A program made the position numbers and the translations under genes. DNA of 64,000 bases from an uncultured Rikenellaceae bacterium. GTDB lineage: Bacteria; Bacteroidota; Bacteroidia; Bacteroidales; Rikenellaceae. A model generated the notes under the pieces. It ran no database searches and had not been told where the DNA came from. It saw only the letters and a list, made by a program, of their open reading frames with translations. Shown here piece by piece: positions 9,536-18,259 of this stretch (position 1 is the stretch's first letter; every line of letters starts with the position of its first letter). The stretch is taken from positions 144,304 through 208,303 of the forward strand of contig CALVFI010000001.1 of NCBI GenBank assembly GCA_944326815.1, given 5' to 3'.

Positions 9536-11023
9536 CTACTTAATCAACGTATATGTAATCTTCATTTGGACGGGATGGCTACTACCTGTACCCATCAACG
9601 CCACCTCTCCCTGCGAAAGCAACGGCGTATAATAAGTCGTATTCCATGACGGAGCCAACCAGATTAATTTCGGAGTCTTGTCACGCTTATACATCAACTG
9701 AGTGATATAGGAGGATATATCCATCACGTAACAACCGTTACTGCGATCAATGTATCCACCATAATAGATCGTTGATCCGTAATAACTCTCGCTGTAATAA
9801 AGATAGTCGTCGATCGCCGTAGGATATGCCGTTTTGTAGGAGGTATACATCCCCAGACGATTCAGGGCCGCATCCATAGCATCGGGATTCTGCGACTCTT
9901 TCAATGTCAGATAAATTTTCGCCTGATTGATGACCACTTTACTGTACTGCTCGGTTTCCCCTGTCTGAGGATCGGTATCCGTAGTCAATTGATCGAGCTC
10001 TGCCAGGAACTCATCCGTAAAGCGCAACCCGGCATAGACTCCTCCCAAACCCTGTATATACACAACCGAAGCCGTATTGACGGTATCGGTCACCGTTGGA
10101 ATCTCCGGCAAATATTTATGTCGTATTACATTGATCGACGTATTGGTTTGGGCAGCCCAAACATCAGCATCGTCGAAATAGTACATGACCGAGATCGTAT
10201 CCTGAATATTTTCGGCCGTTTCTGAGTCGGCATGTTCCATACCCTCCTTGTGGTTGTGCGCATAGAGTGTAAAGTACGAATAATCATAGTCGCTCGTACT
10301 CAAAGCGATGTTGTATATCGCCGCATCCTCCGGCGAATCGGATGTCGGAGCAATATAGAACCCACGGAACGTGTCATGAAACGCCGTATCGGCAGCAGCA
10401 TAAAAAAGCGAATCCGCCTCGACCAGCCGAGCCAGCAAAGCCTCGCCACTGGCGGTCGGAGTCAACTTTTTACTGACTGACTCATTTGCTAATGGTCCCG
10501 AAAGCGTAAAGGTAAAAAGCGGATCATTACGGTCAATCACCTCATCGACCGGATAAGTAGGGTAATACGTAGAATCATATCTCAGAACGGCATTGTCCTT
10601 GATGGCATAAATGGCAAAAGTTTGCTCCGCCTCATAATTCCCTTTTGTCGAGGAGACGTAAAGCGAGAGAACAATGGAATCAGCAACGGGTTTGTATCCA
10701 AAATGATTTTTATCGTTGTTAAAAGGAATTCCTACCGAATATTGTCCGACAGCCCCGCAGGTCTCTTGACCGAAACCCGTCGCCGTACGATTTCCGAGCA
10801 GCCACAATCCCATTTGACTCGATGGAATGGAATCAGAAGCAGCAACAGCATAAGTATCGATGCCCGTAAGCGTCTTGATCCGGAGCAACATCTGCTGATC
10901 CTTCGGGACAAAACCGAGTCCAAGCGTATCATCCACCTCCGTACACCCTGCGGCAAAAAAGCCTGCCAGCAAAACAAACAGACTGGTCCGCAAGTTAAAT
11001 ATCCCTTTAAAGTAATGCTTCAT
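9536..11023 (-). CDS. DUF4270 lipoprotein
   Basis: 495 residues with a signal peptide ending in a lipobox, LLAGFFAAGC, so Cys27 is the likely lipidated residue. The rest is soluble beta-rich extracytoplasmic sequence starting CTEVDDTLGLGFVP, a start typical of the Bacteroidota DUF4270 family. No catalytic motif is visible. The family has no established function that I know of; surface or periplasmic attachment at the outer membrane is inferred from the lipobox. Its start overlaps by 17 nt the end of the glycogen-synthase-like gene, implying translational coupling. Low-complexity Tyr-rich stretches (DYLYYSESYYGSTIYYGGY, near residue 420) are notable. Confidence 0.85.
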   Translation of the reverse strand: MKHYFKGIFNLRTSLFVLLAGFFAAGCTEVDDTLGLGFVPKDQQMLLRIKTLTGIDTYAVAASDSIPSSQMGLWLLGNRTATGFGQETCGAVGQYSVGIPFNNDKNHFGYKPVADSIVLSLYVSSTKGNYEAEQTFAIYAIKDNAVLRYDSTYYPTYPVDEVIDRNDPLFTFTLSGPLANESVSKKLTPTASGEALLARLVEADSLFYAAADTAFHDTFRGFYIAPTSDSPEDAAIYNIALSTSDYDYSYFTLYAHNHKEGMEHADSETAENIQDTISVMYYFDDADVWAAQTNTSINVIRHKYLPEIPTVTDTVNTASVVYIQGLGGVYAGLRFTDEFLAELDQLTTDTDPQTGETEQYSKVVINQAKIYLTLKESQNPDAMDAALNRLGMYTSYKTAYPTAIDDYLYYSESYYGSTIYYGGYIDRSNGCYVMDISSYITQLMYKRDKTPKLIWLAPSWNTTYYTPLLSQGEVALMGTGSSHPVQMKITYTLIK

Positions 11024-11816
11024 AAAATTTCTGATAATTATCCAAATACTCGGTCGTCTCCTTATCCTGATATCCCAGCTTCGGTTTCCCCGTCTTTTCC
11101 AAGTATTCGGCCAATGCAGGATCCAGGCTCGGATTTTCGATAATCACTCCGTCTGCATGATCTATAACGAGCTTCATCAAATTTTGGTATGAAGGCGTCT
11201 CTACATTTTTCAGAAAATCGGCACTTACTCCTTCACTCTCCACTTTCGAATGGAAATCGGCATCCAATACATCTGGAAATGCATCATCGTACAATGACAC
11301 CACAATCTTGACATCACGGAACAAGGGATCATCAGCAAAAACATGCCGCAAATAGATCGGGACTACCGAAGAGAACCATCCATGACAATGCACGATTGTA
11401 GGTTCCCAACGCAACTTCTTGACCGTTTCAAGAACACCGCGTGCAAAGAAAATAGCTCGCTCATCATTATCCGGAAAATAGATGCCCGACTCATCCGTCA
11501 ACACAGCTTTCCGATTAAAATAGTCGTCGTTGTCGATAAAATAGATCTGCACCCGAGCGGCAGGAATGGAGGCGACTTTGATAATCAACTGATGATCGTT
11601 ATCGTCAATAATCAAGTTCATGCCCGACAGGCGAATGACCTCGTGCAATTGATTTCTCCGTTCATTGATACAACCATACCGGGGCATAAAGGTGCGTATC
11701 TCATTCCCTCTCTCCTGCATGGCCTGGGACAAGGTTCTGCACAAAAGGGACATCTCCGTCTGAGGAAGGTATGGAGTGATCTCCTGGCAGACGTATAAGA
11801 TTTTGCAGTTACTCAT
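11007..11816 (-). CDS. Glycogen/starch synthase-like GT5 N-terminal domain protein, probably not catalytic
   Basis: 269 residues from ATG at 11816 (a GTG two codons earlier is also in frame). It matches only the N-terminal Rossmann half of GT5 glycogen synthases: ILYVCQEITPYL, GNEIRTFMPRYG (normally DVRVIMPRYG) and PTIVHCHGWFSSVVP (normally the HxHDWxxxLxP region). The ADP-glucose-binding KTGGLGDV loop expected after the first motif reads PQTEMSLLC here, and the complete C-terminal GT half is absent. Databases often name such proteins glycogen synthase, but on sequence it is more likely a binding or regulatory protein. It overlaps the DUF4270 gene by 17 nt. A TATCTTTG promoter lies upstream. 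Confidence 0.75.
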   Translation of the reverse strand: MSNCKILYVCQEITPYLPQTEMSLLCRTLSQAMQERGNEIRTFMPRYGCINERRNQLHEVIRLSGMNLIIDDNDHQLIIKVASIPAARVQIYFIDNDDYFNRKAVLTDESGIYFPDNDERAIFFARGVLETVKKLRWEPTIVHCHGWFSSVVPIYLRHVFADDPLFRDVKIVVSLYDDAFPDVLDADFHSKVESEGVSADFLKNVETPSYQNLMKLVIDHADGVIIENPSLDPALAEYLEKTGKPKLGYQDKETTEYLDNYQKFYEALL

Positions 11817-11866
11817 CAGCACTTTTGTTTATTGACCAGTCGGCATAAACCGAAGTTATTATTCTG

Positions 11867-11874
11867 CAAAGATA
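11867..11874 (-). promoter_or_regulatory. -7 element for the GT5-like/DUF4270 unit
   Basis: On the minus strand TATCTTTG fits TAnnTTTG and lies about 50 nt before the ATG at 11816. No clear -33 TTTG was found. Confidence 0.55.
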
Positions 11875-11911
11875 TGAAAAATTTATTGAAATCCCGCACT
11901 CATGCCTCTCA

Positions 11912-12961
11912 TCACAGGATCAGCATCGCATCACCATAGGTACCGAAACGATATTTCTCCTCTTTGGCCACCTTGTAGGCATTCATTACCAGATCATAGC
12001 CTCCGAATGCAGCCACCATCATCAGTTGTGTGGAGAACGGCAGATGAAAATTACTGATCATGGAATCCGCCACACTGAACTCATACGGACAGAAAATAAA
12101 CTTGTTTGTCCATCCCTCATAGGGTTTCAGACACCCCTCAGTAGTTACCGAACTCTCAATCGTCCGCATGACAGTCGTTCCGACCGCACAGACCCGATGC
12201 GATTGATGCCGCGCCTCATTCACAATATCGGCAGCCTCGGGAGTAATCATGATCTGCTCAGAATCCATTTTATGTTTGGTAAGATCCTCGACGTCCACCG
12301 TACGGAAGTTTCCCAATCCAATGTGAAGCGTGATAAAAGCTTGCTTGATTCCCTTGATCTCCATTCGCTTCATCAGATGCTTACTGAAGTGAAGGCCTGC
12401 CGTAGGCGCAGCCACCGCCCCCTCGTGTTTGGCAAAAATGGTCTGATAACGCTCGTCATCAATCGGTTCCACCTTCGAACGCACCCATTTCGGCAGCGGT
12501 GTCTCTCCCATTTTGTAGAGCGTCTCTTTGAATTGGTCGTAATCCCCATCGAACAGAAAACGCAACGTACGCCCCCGCGAAGTGGTGTTGTCGATCACCT
12601 CGGCCACGAGCAGATCGTCATCTCCGAAATAGAGTTTGTTCCCGATCCGGATTTTACGTGCCGGATCCACCAGTACATCCCACAATCGCAAGTCGCGATT
12701 CAACTCCCGCAATAAGAATATCTCGATCTCCGCACCTGTTTTCTCTTTATTACCGTAAAGCCTGGCTGGGAAAACCTTCGTGTCGTTAAAGATAAAAACG
12801 TCATTCTCATCAAAATAATCGATCACATCCTTAAAAATGCGGTGTTCGATCTTTCCTGTGTCTCTATGGAGGACCATCAGGCGCGACTCGTCGCGGTTTT
12901 CGGTGGGATATTTCGCCAGCATATCGGGCGAAAAAGGGTAACCGTACTGAGATAGTTTCAT
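11912..12961 (-). CDS. queA: S-adenosylmethionine:tRNA ribosyltransferase-isomerase
   Basis: Makes epoxyqueuosine on tRNAs with GUN anticodons by transferring and isomerising the ribosyl part of SAM onto preQ1. 349 residues, full length. Recognised from the start [36 protein letters not shown], the [10 protein letters not shown] motif near the middle and [16 protein letters not shown] near the C-terminus, all diagnostic of QueA. It is the last gene of the ftsX-DUF3098-uppP-truB-queA cluster, 72 nt after truB, an arrangement often seen in Bacteroidota. The start ATG has no strong Shine-Dalgarno sequence, as expected for this phylum. Confidence 0.96.
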   Translation of the reverse strand: MKLSQYGYPFSPDMLAKYPTENRDESRLMVLHRDTGKIEHRIFKDVIDYFDENDVFIFNDTKVFPARLYGNKEKTGAEIEIFLLRELNRDLRLWDVLVDPARKIRIGNKLYFGDDDLLVAEVIDNTTSRGRTLRFLFDGDYDQFKETLYKMGETPLPKWVRSKVEPIDDERYQTIFAKHEGAVAAPTAGLHFSKHLMKRMEIKGIKQAFITLHIGLGNFRTVDVEDLTKHKMDSEQIMITPEAADIVNEARHQSHRVCAVGTTVMRTIESSVTTEGCLKPYEGWTNKFIFCPYEFSVADSMISNFHLPFSTQLMMVAAFGGYDLVMNAYKVAKEEKYRFGTYGDAMLIL

Positions 12962-13033
12962 ATATTATGATTTGCCGTTATGAACAGAAATCCGTCCAGA
13001 AAAACCGGACATTAAAATAATTACGTAAAAAGT

Positions 13034-13747
13034 TTAAATTTGTTTCACCAGGGTGAGACTTTTTACAACATCATCCATTTCGACAGCATCCTCTACACGG
13101 AAATTACCGCTACGCGTACGGCACAGTGATGTGAGGTGCGCCCCGCTATGCAGTTTTTCTCCCAATTCCTGGGCGATGGATCGGATATAGGTTCCCTTAC
13201 TGCAATCGATACGTACCCGAAGGCGCGGCAAATCCCACTCCAGCAGTTCCATCGCATAAATCGTGATGAGCGACTGACGCAGCTTCACCTCCGTACCCTC
13301 CCGGGCATATTCGTAAGCCCGTTGGCCTTCGATCTTCTTGGCGGAATAGAGCGGTGGGGTCTGCAGTCGTTCTCCGCACAATTCATGCAGTGCCTGTTCA
13401 GCCATCTCACGGGTAATATGTTCGTAGGGGAAAGTTCGGTCAATAGGATGCTCCAGATCGAAACTGGGGGTAGTGGCCCCCAATACGATATCGGTCACAT
13501 ACTCCTTACGTTCGGCCTGCAGGGCATCCACCTGCTTGGTGGCACGGCCGAGACACACGAGCAATACCCCCGTTGCCAGGGGATCGAGCGTACCGGCATG
13601 TCCTACCTTCAGATTCCGATAACCTCTTTTTCGCATCAGGAACTTGATCTTGCGTACCACATCTGTCGAGGTCCATCCCAAGGGTTTGTTGACGTTCAGC
13701 ACAGCCCCTTCTGCAGGGTCAAAATCGAGTGGCAGTATCTCTTTCAC
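13034..13747 (-). CDS. truB: tRNA pseudouridine-55 synthase
   Basis: Modifies U55 in the T-loop of tRNAs. 237 residues, without the optional C-terminal PUA domain. The catalytic Asp is D55 in KVGHAGTLDPLATG, and NVNKPLGWTSTDVV (18-31) is the usual TruB opening. It lies 12 nt after uppP and before queA, so it probably shares an mRNA with both. Confidence 0.96.
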   Translation of the reverse strand: MKEILPLDFDPAEGAVLNVNKPLGWTSTDVVRKIKFLMRKRGYRNLKVGHAGTLDPLATGVLLVCLGRATKQVDALQAERKEYVTDIVLGATTPSFDLEHPIDRTFPYEHITREMAEQALHELCGERLQTPPLYSAKKIEGQRAYEYAREGTEVKLRQSLITIYAMELLEWDLPRLRVRIDCSKGTYIRSIAQELGEKLHSGAHLTSLCRTRSGNFRVEDAVEMDDVVKSLTLVKQI

Positions 13748-13759
13748 CGGAAATCATTT

Positions 13760-14542
13760 TTAAGCCAGATAAGTAATCACAGAGGCAATGCCGACGACCG
13801 CACAATAGACTGCAAACCAGATCAGTTTACCACGATTTACCAAACGGATCATCCACCGGCAAGCCAGCGCCCCGATCACAAATGCAGTCACGAAACCGGC
13901 AAGGATCACCCCACCGGGAAGTGCATCGCCCGTCTCCATCTTCATTGCCTCGAGCAAATTCATCCCGAGAATCGGTATCAGGACCATCAGGAAGGAGAAC
14001 TTCGAAACCTCTTCTCGTTTGACCCCTTGTAAAAGACCGGCCGAAATGGTCGAACCCGAACGCGAAAGCCCAGGCAAAACGGCCACGGCCTGTGCGATAC
14101 CGATAATAAAGGCACGACGCGGCGTAACGGCATATTGACGAGGTTTGGCATAATGCGAGAAGGTAAGCAGGCAAGCCGTAACGATCAGCATCGAACCCAC
14201 CAACAGCAAATTGCTCGTAAACAGCGACTCGATCTGATCCTTGAAAAACAGTCCTACGAAGGCGACCGGAATCATCGAGATAAAGATATTGATAATGAAC
14301 TTCGTTTCCGGGTTCATATGGAACCGGAAAAATCCGCCGATCAATCGTCCCAGTTCATGCCAGAACACAACAATCGTACTGAGCACCGTAGCGGCATGCA
14401 CCGCCATCGTGAATTGCAGGTTATTGGGTTCATGAATACCAAATACATAGTTGGCCAGTTCCAGATGTCCGCTACTGCTTACAGGCAAAAACTCGGTAAG
14501 TCCCTGAATCGCCCCAAGGACAATTGCCTCCCAAATCGTCAT
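13760..14542 (-). CDS. uppP: Undecaprenyl-diphosphatase
   Basis: Dephosphorylates undecaprenyl diphosphate at the inner membrane to recycle the lipid carrier for peptidoglycan and O-antigen. 260 residues with about eight membrane segments. The BacA/UppP signatures are clear: GLTEFLPVSSSGHL (14-27), with catalytic-region Glu17 and His26, and PGLSRSGSTISAGLLQG further on. It starts 3 nt after the DUF3098 gene ends. Overproduction in other bacteria gives bacitracin resistance, hence the older name bacA. Confidence 0.96.
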   Translation of the reverse strand: MTIWEAIVLGAIQGLTEFLPVSSSGHLELANYVFGIHEPNNLQFTMAVHAATVLSTIVVFWHELGRLIGGFFRFHMNPETKFIINIFISMIPVAFVGLFFKDQIESLFTSNLLLVGSMLIVTACLLTFSHYAKPRQYAVTPRRAFIIGIAQAVAVLPGLSRSGSTISAGLLQGVKREEVSKFSFLMVLIPILGMNLLEAMKMETGDALPGGVILAGFVTAFVIGALACRWMIRLVNRGKLIWFAVYCAVVGIASVITYLA

Positions 14543-14545
14543 GTG

Positions 14546-14821
14546 TTACTCCTCCTTCTTCTTTTTATCCTTTTTCATGATGGCATATATCTCGAAAGCG
14601 AATCCTGCCAATACGAGAATCGGAGCCAATGTAATACGCCGGAAATTGAACATCTCGTAATTGAACTCATCGGGGTTATCGCTTGCACCGCCTACCATCA
14701 GAACGAACCCGAGCAGAATGATGACGAATCCGATCAACATCAATTTATAATTCTGAATACCAAGCGCCATTTTGGGCTCTTTCCCGGACGGCGTACCGGA
14801 AGTGGGAACTTTCTTATTCAT
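14546..14821 (-). CDS. DUF3098 small membrane protein
   Basis: 91 residues from ATG at 14821 (the open frame extends further upstream through the ftsX end without a good start). Two predicted transmembrane helices (YKLMLIGFVIILLGFVLMVG and ITLAPILVLAGFAFEIYAIM) and a lysine-rich C-terminal tail (KKDKKKKEE). It belongs to the DUF3098 family of Bacteroidota, which has no known function. It sits between ftsX (16 nt) and uppP (3 nt), so a role in division or envelope assembly is suggested by position only. Confidence 0.82.
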   Translation of the reverse strand: MNKKVPTSGTPSGKEPKMALGIQNYKLMLIGFVIILLGFVLMVGGASDNPDEFNYEMFNFRRITLAPILVLAGFAFEIYAIMKKDKKKKEE

Positions 14822-14837
14822 CGTTGTGTTATTATAA

Positions 14838-15716
14838 TCAATACAAATAGATGCCGTTGGTATGCATCCGGATAAATTTACGTACAGCAAAAGCTGTGAA
14901 GACAAACGAGATGAGCACTCCGAGCACCAACATTGCTACCAGAATCCATAGGATCAGCATCTGGTCTGCAATAAAATGCACCTCGGGCAATCCTTCGTTC
15001 AACCCGACAATCATTCCTACGAACATCACCCCGGCAATCAGGGCTGCGTAAATACCATGCAACACGCTACTACCCAGAAATGGCTTCATGATAAACCAGC
15101 GGGTAGCGCCCACGAGCTTCATGGTACTGATGACATATCTCTTGGAAAAAATCGTAACCCGAATCGTATTGTTCAACAGGATCATGGCAATCACCAACAG
15201 AGCCCCTCCGAACAGGAGAAGAATCAAATTGAATTTATTGATGTTGGTGGTAATCTGTTCCAACACGTTCTTTTGGTACACCACCTCATCCACTTCGGGC
15301 CAGGCCGAAACCTCTTTTTCAAGCCGGGCCACGGTCTCCTTATCCGACATCCGGGCATGCAACCGCACCTCATAGGAATCGGGCAAGGGGTTCTCCTGAA
15401 GGAACGATTCGAAATCACTCCCCACAAACTCCCGGAACTCCTCGGCCGCTTCTGCTTTAGAGACGAACAACGTCTCGCGCACACCGTCGCAAGCTGCCAA
15501 CTTCATAGCCACGCTGTCCCGTTGCCCTTCGCGCAAACCATCTTTCAGCATCACATAGACCGTCATACGTTCCTTCATCCGATCCGTAGCGCTCAGTGCG
15601 TTCAGAATCAGGTAGCCCACCGAACCGAGCAAGAACAGCACCAGGGCAATGCTGACCGTAGAAATGATATATGAATTCCGGACCTTCCGTTTCAGCCTTT
15701 TATTGTTGTCCTGCAT
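14838..15716 (-). CDS. ftsX: Cell-division protein FtsX-type permease
   Basis: Membrane partner of the FtsE ATPase; in other bacteria FtsEX controls peptidoglycan hydrolases at the septum. 292 residues, with a short cytoplasmic N-terminus, TM1 at about 15-37, an extracytoplasmic domain to about 165, then three C-terminal TM helices with the MacB/FtsX permease pattern (NTIRVTIFSKRYVISTMKLV GATRWFI region). ftsE is not adjacent, as is usual in Bacteroidota. Its start overlaps the end of the yfhO-like gene by 17 nt, implying translational coupling. Confidence 0.9.
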   Translation of the reverse strand: MQDNNKRLKRKVRNSYIISTVSIALVLFLLGSVGYLILNALSATDRMKERMTVYVMLKDGLREGQRDSVAMKLAACDGVRETLFVSKAEAAEEFREFVGSDFESFLQENPLPDSYEVRLHARMSDKETVARLEKEVSAWPEVDEVVYQKNVLEQITTNINKFNLILLLFGGALLVIAMILLNNTIRVTIFSKRYVISTMKLVGATRWFIMKPFLGSSVLHGIYAALIAGVMFVGMIVGLNEGLPEVHFIADQMLILWILVAMLVLGVLISFVFTAFAVRKFIRMHTNGIYLY

Positions 15717-18150
15717 CCTTTTTCCTCCGATTTCTTTTACACATAACCGCGGCCGTACCGGCTGCCACGATCGCAGCTATAATCAATAACGAAAAGACAA
15801 GGGTAATATTGGATATCAGCCGGAAATCCTGGGCACGGAACGAGAACACTACCGTATGTTCTCCGGCAGGCAGCACCATTCCGCGCAACACATAATCCGC
15901 CCGGAAATAGGGAGCCTGCTTGCCGTCGATCGTCGCTGTCCATCCCTTGTCATAATAAATCTCCGAAAAGACGGCCACCCCCTCTTGGGTAGCGCTATAT
16001 CGATAGGTTACCCGATTGGCGCGATAGTCCGTCAACGCGATCTGCGCCGTAGAGTCGGCGACGATATCGACCCCTTGCAACTGCGACGCAAAACGCTTAT
16101 CCACAACGGCCACCCGTTTGGTATCCATCTGATCGAGCGCCGCAATCTCCTCATCCGGGGTATCCACGATCCGAACCGAATCCACAAACCAGGCTGCACC
16201 ATTGGCATCCGGATTGACCTGCACCTGCAGCTGGCCGGACTGTTCATCCGACGCAATCACATATTTCGTGTTGAGCATGTTGTATACCGCCCAATGTCCC
16301 TGCGACAGATGACGGTCGATAATATCCTGATAGCGTTGTATCTTAGCCGCAGAATACCCCCCTACCGAACGGTGGAAATAGGAGGTAGTCGCATCATTAA
16401 ACGGGCTGACAGTCATGTTCAGCACCCGATATCCGGGCGTCGTATCTGCCAATATTTGCAGGTCGGCAGCCGTGGGTTGAATCTCCGTACGCTTCGGTTC
16501 CACGAAACGGCTTTGCGGTAAGAATCGCAAATTCACCGGCACCAAATCGATACAAACCAGTACGGCAAGCAGAGCGATCATCGCACCGCGCTTGAGTTTA
16601 CCGGCGCCATAAAGCCATACCACCGCAGCCGAAAGCAGTACAAATACCAGGGAACGGAACGCATCGCTGCGCAACATCGAAGCCCGCTCCGACTGCATGG
16701 CTGCAAGCACATCCTCCGGCAACCCCATCTGTGTGTCTATGGGTGAAGTAAAGTCGAAAAACGCACCGCCCAATACGAGGAAGAGCAAAGCGACCCCTCC
16801 CGTAACCATCACAGCACGTTTAATCCCCTTCATTAAATCGGCTTTCTGGATATCTTGTTGCCAAAGTTTGTTCAATATCAAAGCAGCCAGGAACGGAACG
16901 CTCCATTCGGCAATGACAAGAATCATCGACACGGTCCGGAACTTATTGTATCCCGGGAAATAATGGAAAAACAGTTCTGTAAAGAACATGAAATTCTTGC
17001 CCCAGGACAAAAGCAGCGCCAACGCCGTAATCACGACAACCCACCATTTGTTCCGTCCCTGCAAGAGAAATAGTCCCAACACACAAAGGAATATGATGAC
17101 TGCCCCGATGTAGGTCGGACCGGCAGTCATCGGCTGATCGCCGAAATATCCGGGCAATTTCGTAGCCAACTGCCGGGCATTGTATTTGGCCAGTGCCTGC
17201 GCCACCGCACCATCGTCGGAAAATCCCCCTTCAGAGGAGCCTCCCGTCAATCCGGGGATGAACATGTTAAAACTCTCCATCTTGCCATAGCTCCACGCCG
17301 TAGCATAGTCGATATCGAGTCCGCTGCCACGCTTTCCGCTCACGTGCTCGCCCGGCCCCTGTTCCTTCAATTCCGTTCCACCCCGGATAGACTCCTTGGA
17401 ATCCTGATAGGTATACCACAGCGGAGCAAGATTCGACCCGACGGCAAGCACAGCCGCCACAGCCAACACCCCGGTTGCCTTGGCAAAGCGAGGCAATGCC
17501 TTTTCCCGGAAGGCACGCACCCCTTCATTGATCCACAACGCCAACAACACCAACAAGAAATAATAGGTAATCTGCGGATGATTCGCGGCAATCTCCATCG
17601 AAGCGAACAGAGCGGTCAATGCCGCGCCGAGCCACATATTACGCCGGAAAGTATAATATACCGAACCGATCATCAACGGGGCATAGGACAACGCCACCAT
17701 CTTCGTGATATGTCCCGCACCGATAATGATAAAGAAATAGGTCGACAAGCCATAAGCTAACGAAGGTGCAATAGCCGCCCAGGGATTGACCCGCATCATA
17801 AGCAGCATCACGAAGAAGGCTACCATGGCAATGAAAATCATCGATGCCGGCTGTCCCATGAAATTGACCACAGGAGTAATCCAACGTTTAAGAATCAGGG
17901 AATCGTACCGCATACTGATCAGCGTAGCCGGCATTCCTGAGAAAGAAGCTCCCGTCCACTGCGGATCTTCATCGTAAAGCGCTTGATGATCTTTGATATC
18001 TTTACTTGAACCTTCGTATTGTGTAATATCGTGCATCCCGATGACCATTCCCTCGAACTGAGGAGCAAAATAAACAGCACTAAGCCCTGCAAAACAGAGA
18101 AGGGCGATCAGGTAGGGCAGGAACCTGCGGAGCGTAGTACGGTTTTCCAT
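15700..18150 (-). CDS. YfhO-family polytopic membrane protein
   Basis: About 816 residues from ATG at 18150 (a TTG extension to 18192 passes through the likely promoter region). Around twelve membrane helices, with a large extracytoplasmic segment near residues 540-760 and a final TM helix followed by a basic tail (KRNRRKKD). It fits the YfhO family, GT-C-like membrane proteins; Bacillus YfhO acts in glycosylation of lipoteichoic acid, but the substrate here is unknown. Head of the cluster with ftsX, DUF3098, uppP, truB and queA. Upstream, TTACTTTG at about 18183-18190 is a near match to a -7 box. Confidence 0.82.
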   Translation of the reverse strand: MENRTTLRRFLPYLIALLCFAGLSAVYFAPQFEGMVIGMHDITQYEGSSKDIKDHQALYDEDPQWTGASFSGMPATLISMRYDSLILKRWITPVVNFMGQPASMIFIAMVAFFVMLLMMRVNPWAAIAPSLAYGLSTYFFIIIGAGHITKMVALSYAPLMIGSVYYTFRRNMWLGAALTALFASMEIAANHPQITYYFLLVLLALWINEGVRAFREKALPRFAKATGVLAVAAVLAVGSNLAPLWYTYQDSKESIRGGTELKEQGPGEHVSGKRGSGLDIDYATAWSYGKMESFNMFIPGLTGGSSEGGFSDDGAVAQALAKYNARQLATKLPGYFGDQPMTAGPTYIGAVIIFLCVLGLFLLQGRNKWWVVVITALALLLSWGKNFMFFTELFFHYFPGYNKFRTVSMILVIAEWSVPFLAALILNKLWQQDIQKADLMKGIKRAVMVTGGVALLFLVLGGAFFDFTSPIDTQMGLPEDVLAAMQSERASMLRSDAFRSLVFVLLSAAVVWLYGAGKLKRGAMIALLAVLVCIDLVPVNLRFLPQSRFVEPKRTEIQPTAADLQILADTTPGYRVLNMTVSPFNDATTSYFHRSVGGYSAAKIQRYQDIIDRHLSQGHWAVYNMLNTKYVIASDEQSGQLQVQVNPDANGAAWFVDSVRIVDTPDEEIAALDQMDTKRVAVVDKRFASQLQGVDIVADSTAQIALTDYRANRVTYRYSATQEGVAVFSEIYYDKGWTATIDGKQAPYFRADYVLRGMVLPAGEHTVVFSFRAQDFRLISNITLVFSLLIIAAIVAAGTAAVMCKRNRRKKDAGQQ

Positions 18151-18232
18151 ACGATATCTTGAGGTACAGTTAAGAATGTTGCAAAGTAACAAAAAATAGT
18201 TGAGATATAAGAGCGCATCTAAAATTTTGCGT

Positions 18233-18240
18233 TACATTTG
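18233..18240 (+). promoter_or_regulatory. -7 element upstream of the polyprenyl synthase gene
   Basis: TACATTTG fits TAnnTTTG and lies 19 nt before ATG 18260. Because it falls inside the TTG-initiated extension of the frame (from 18200), it supports the internal ATG as the true start. Confidence 0.6.
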
Positions 18241-18259
18241 TAGGGTCAAAAAAATCGAC

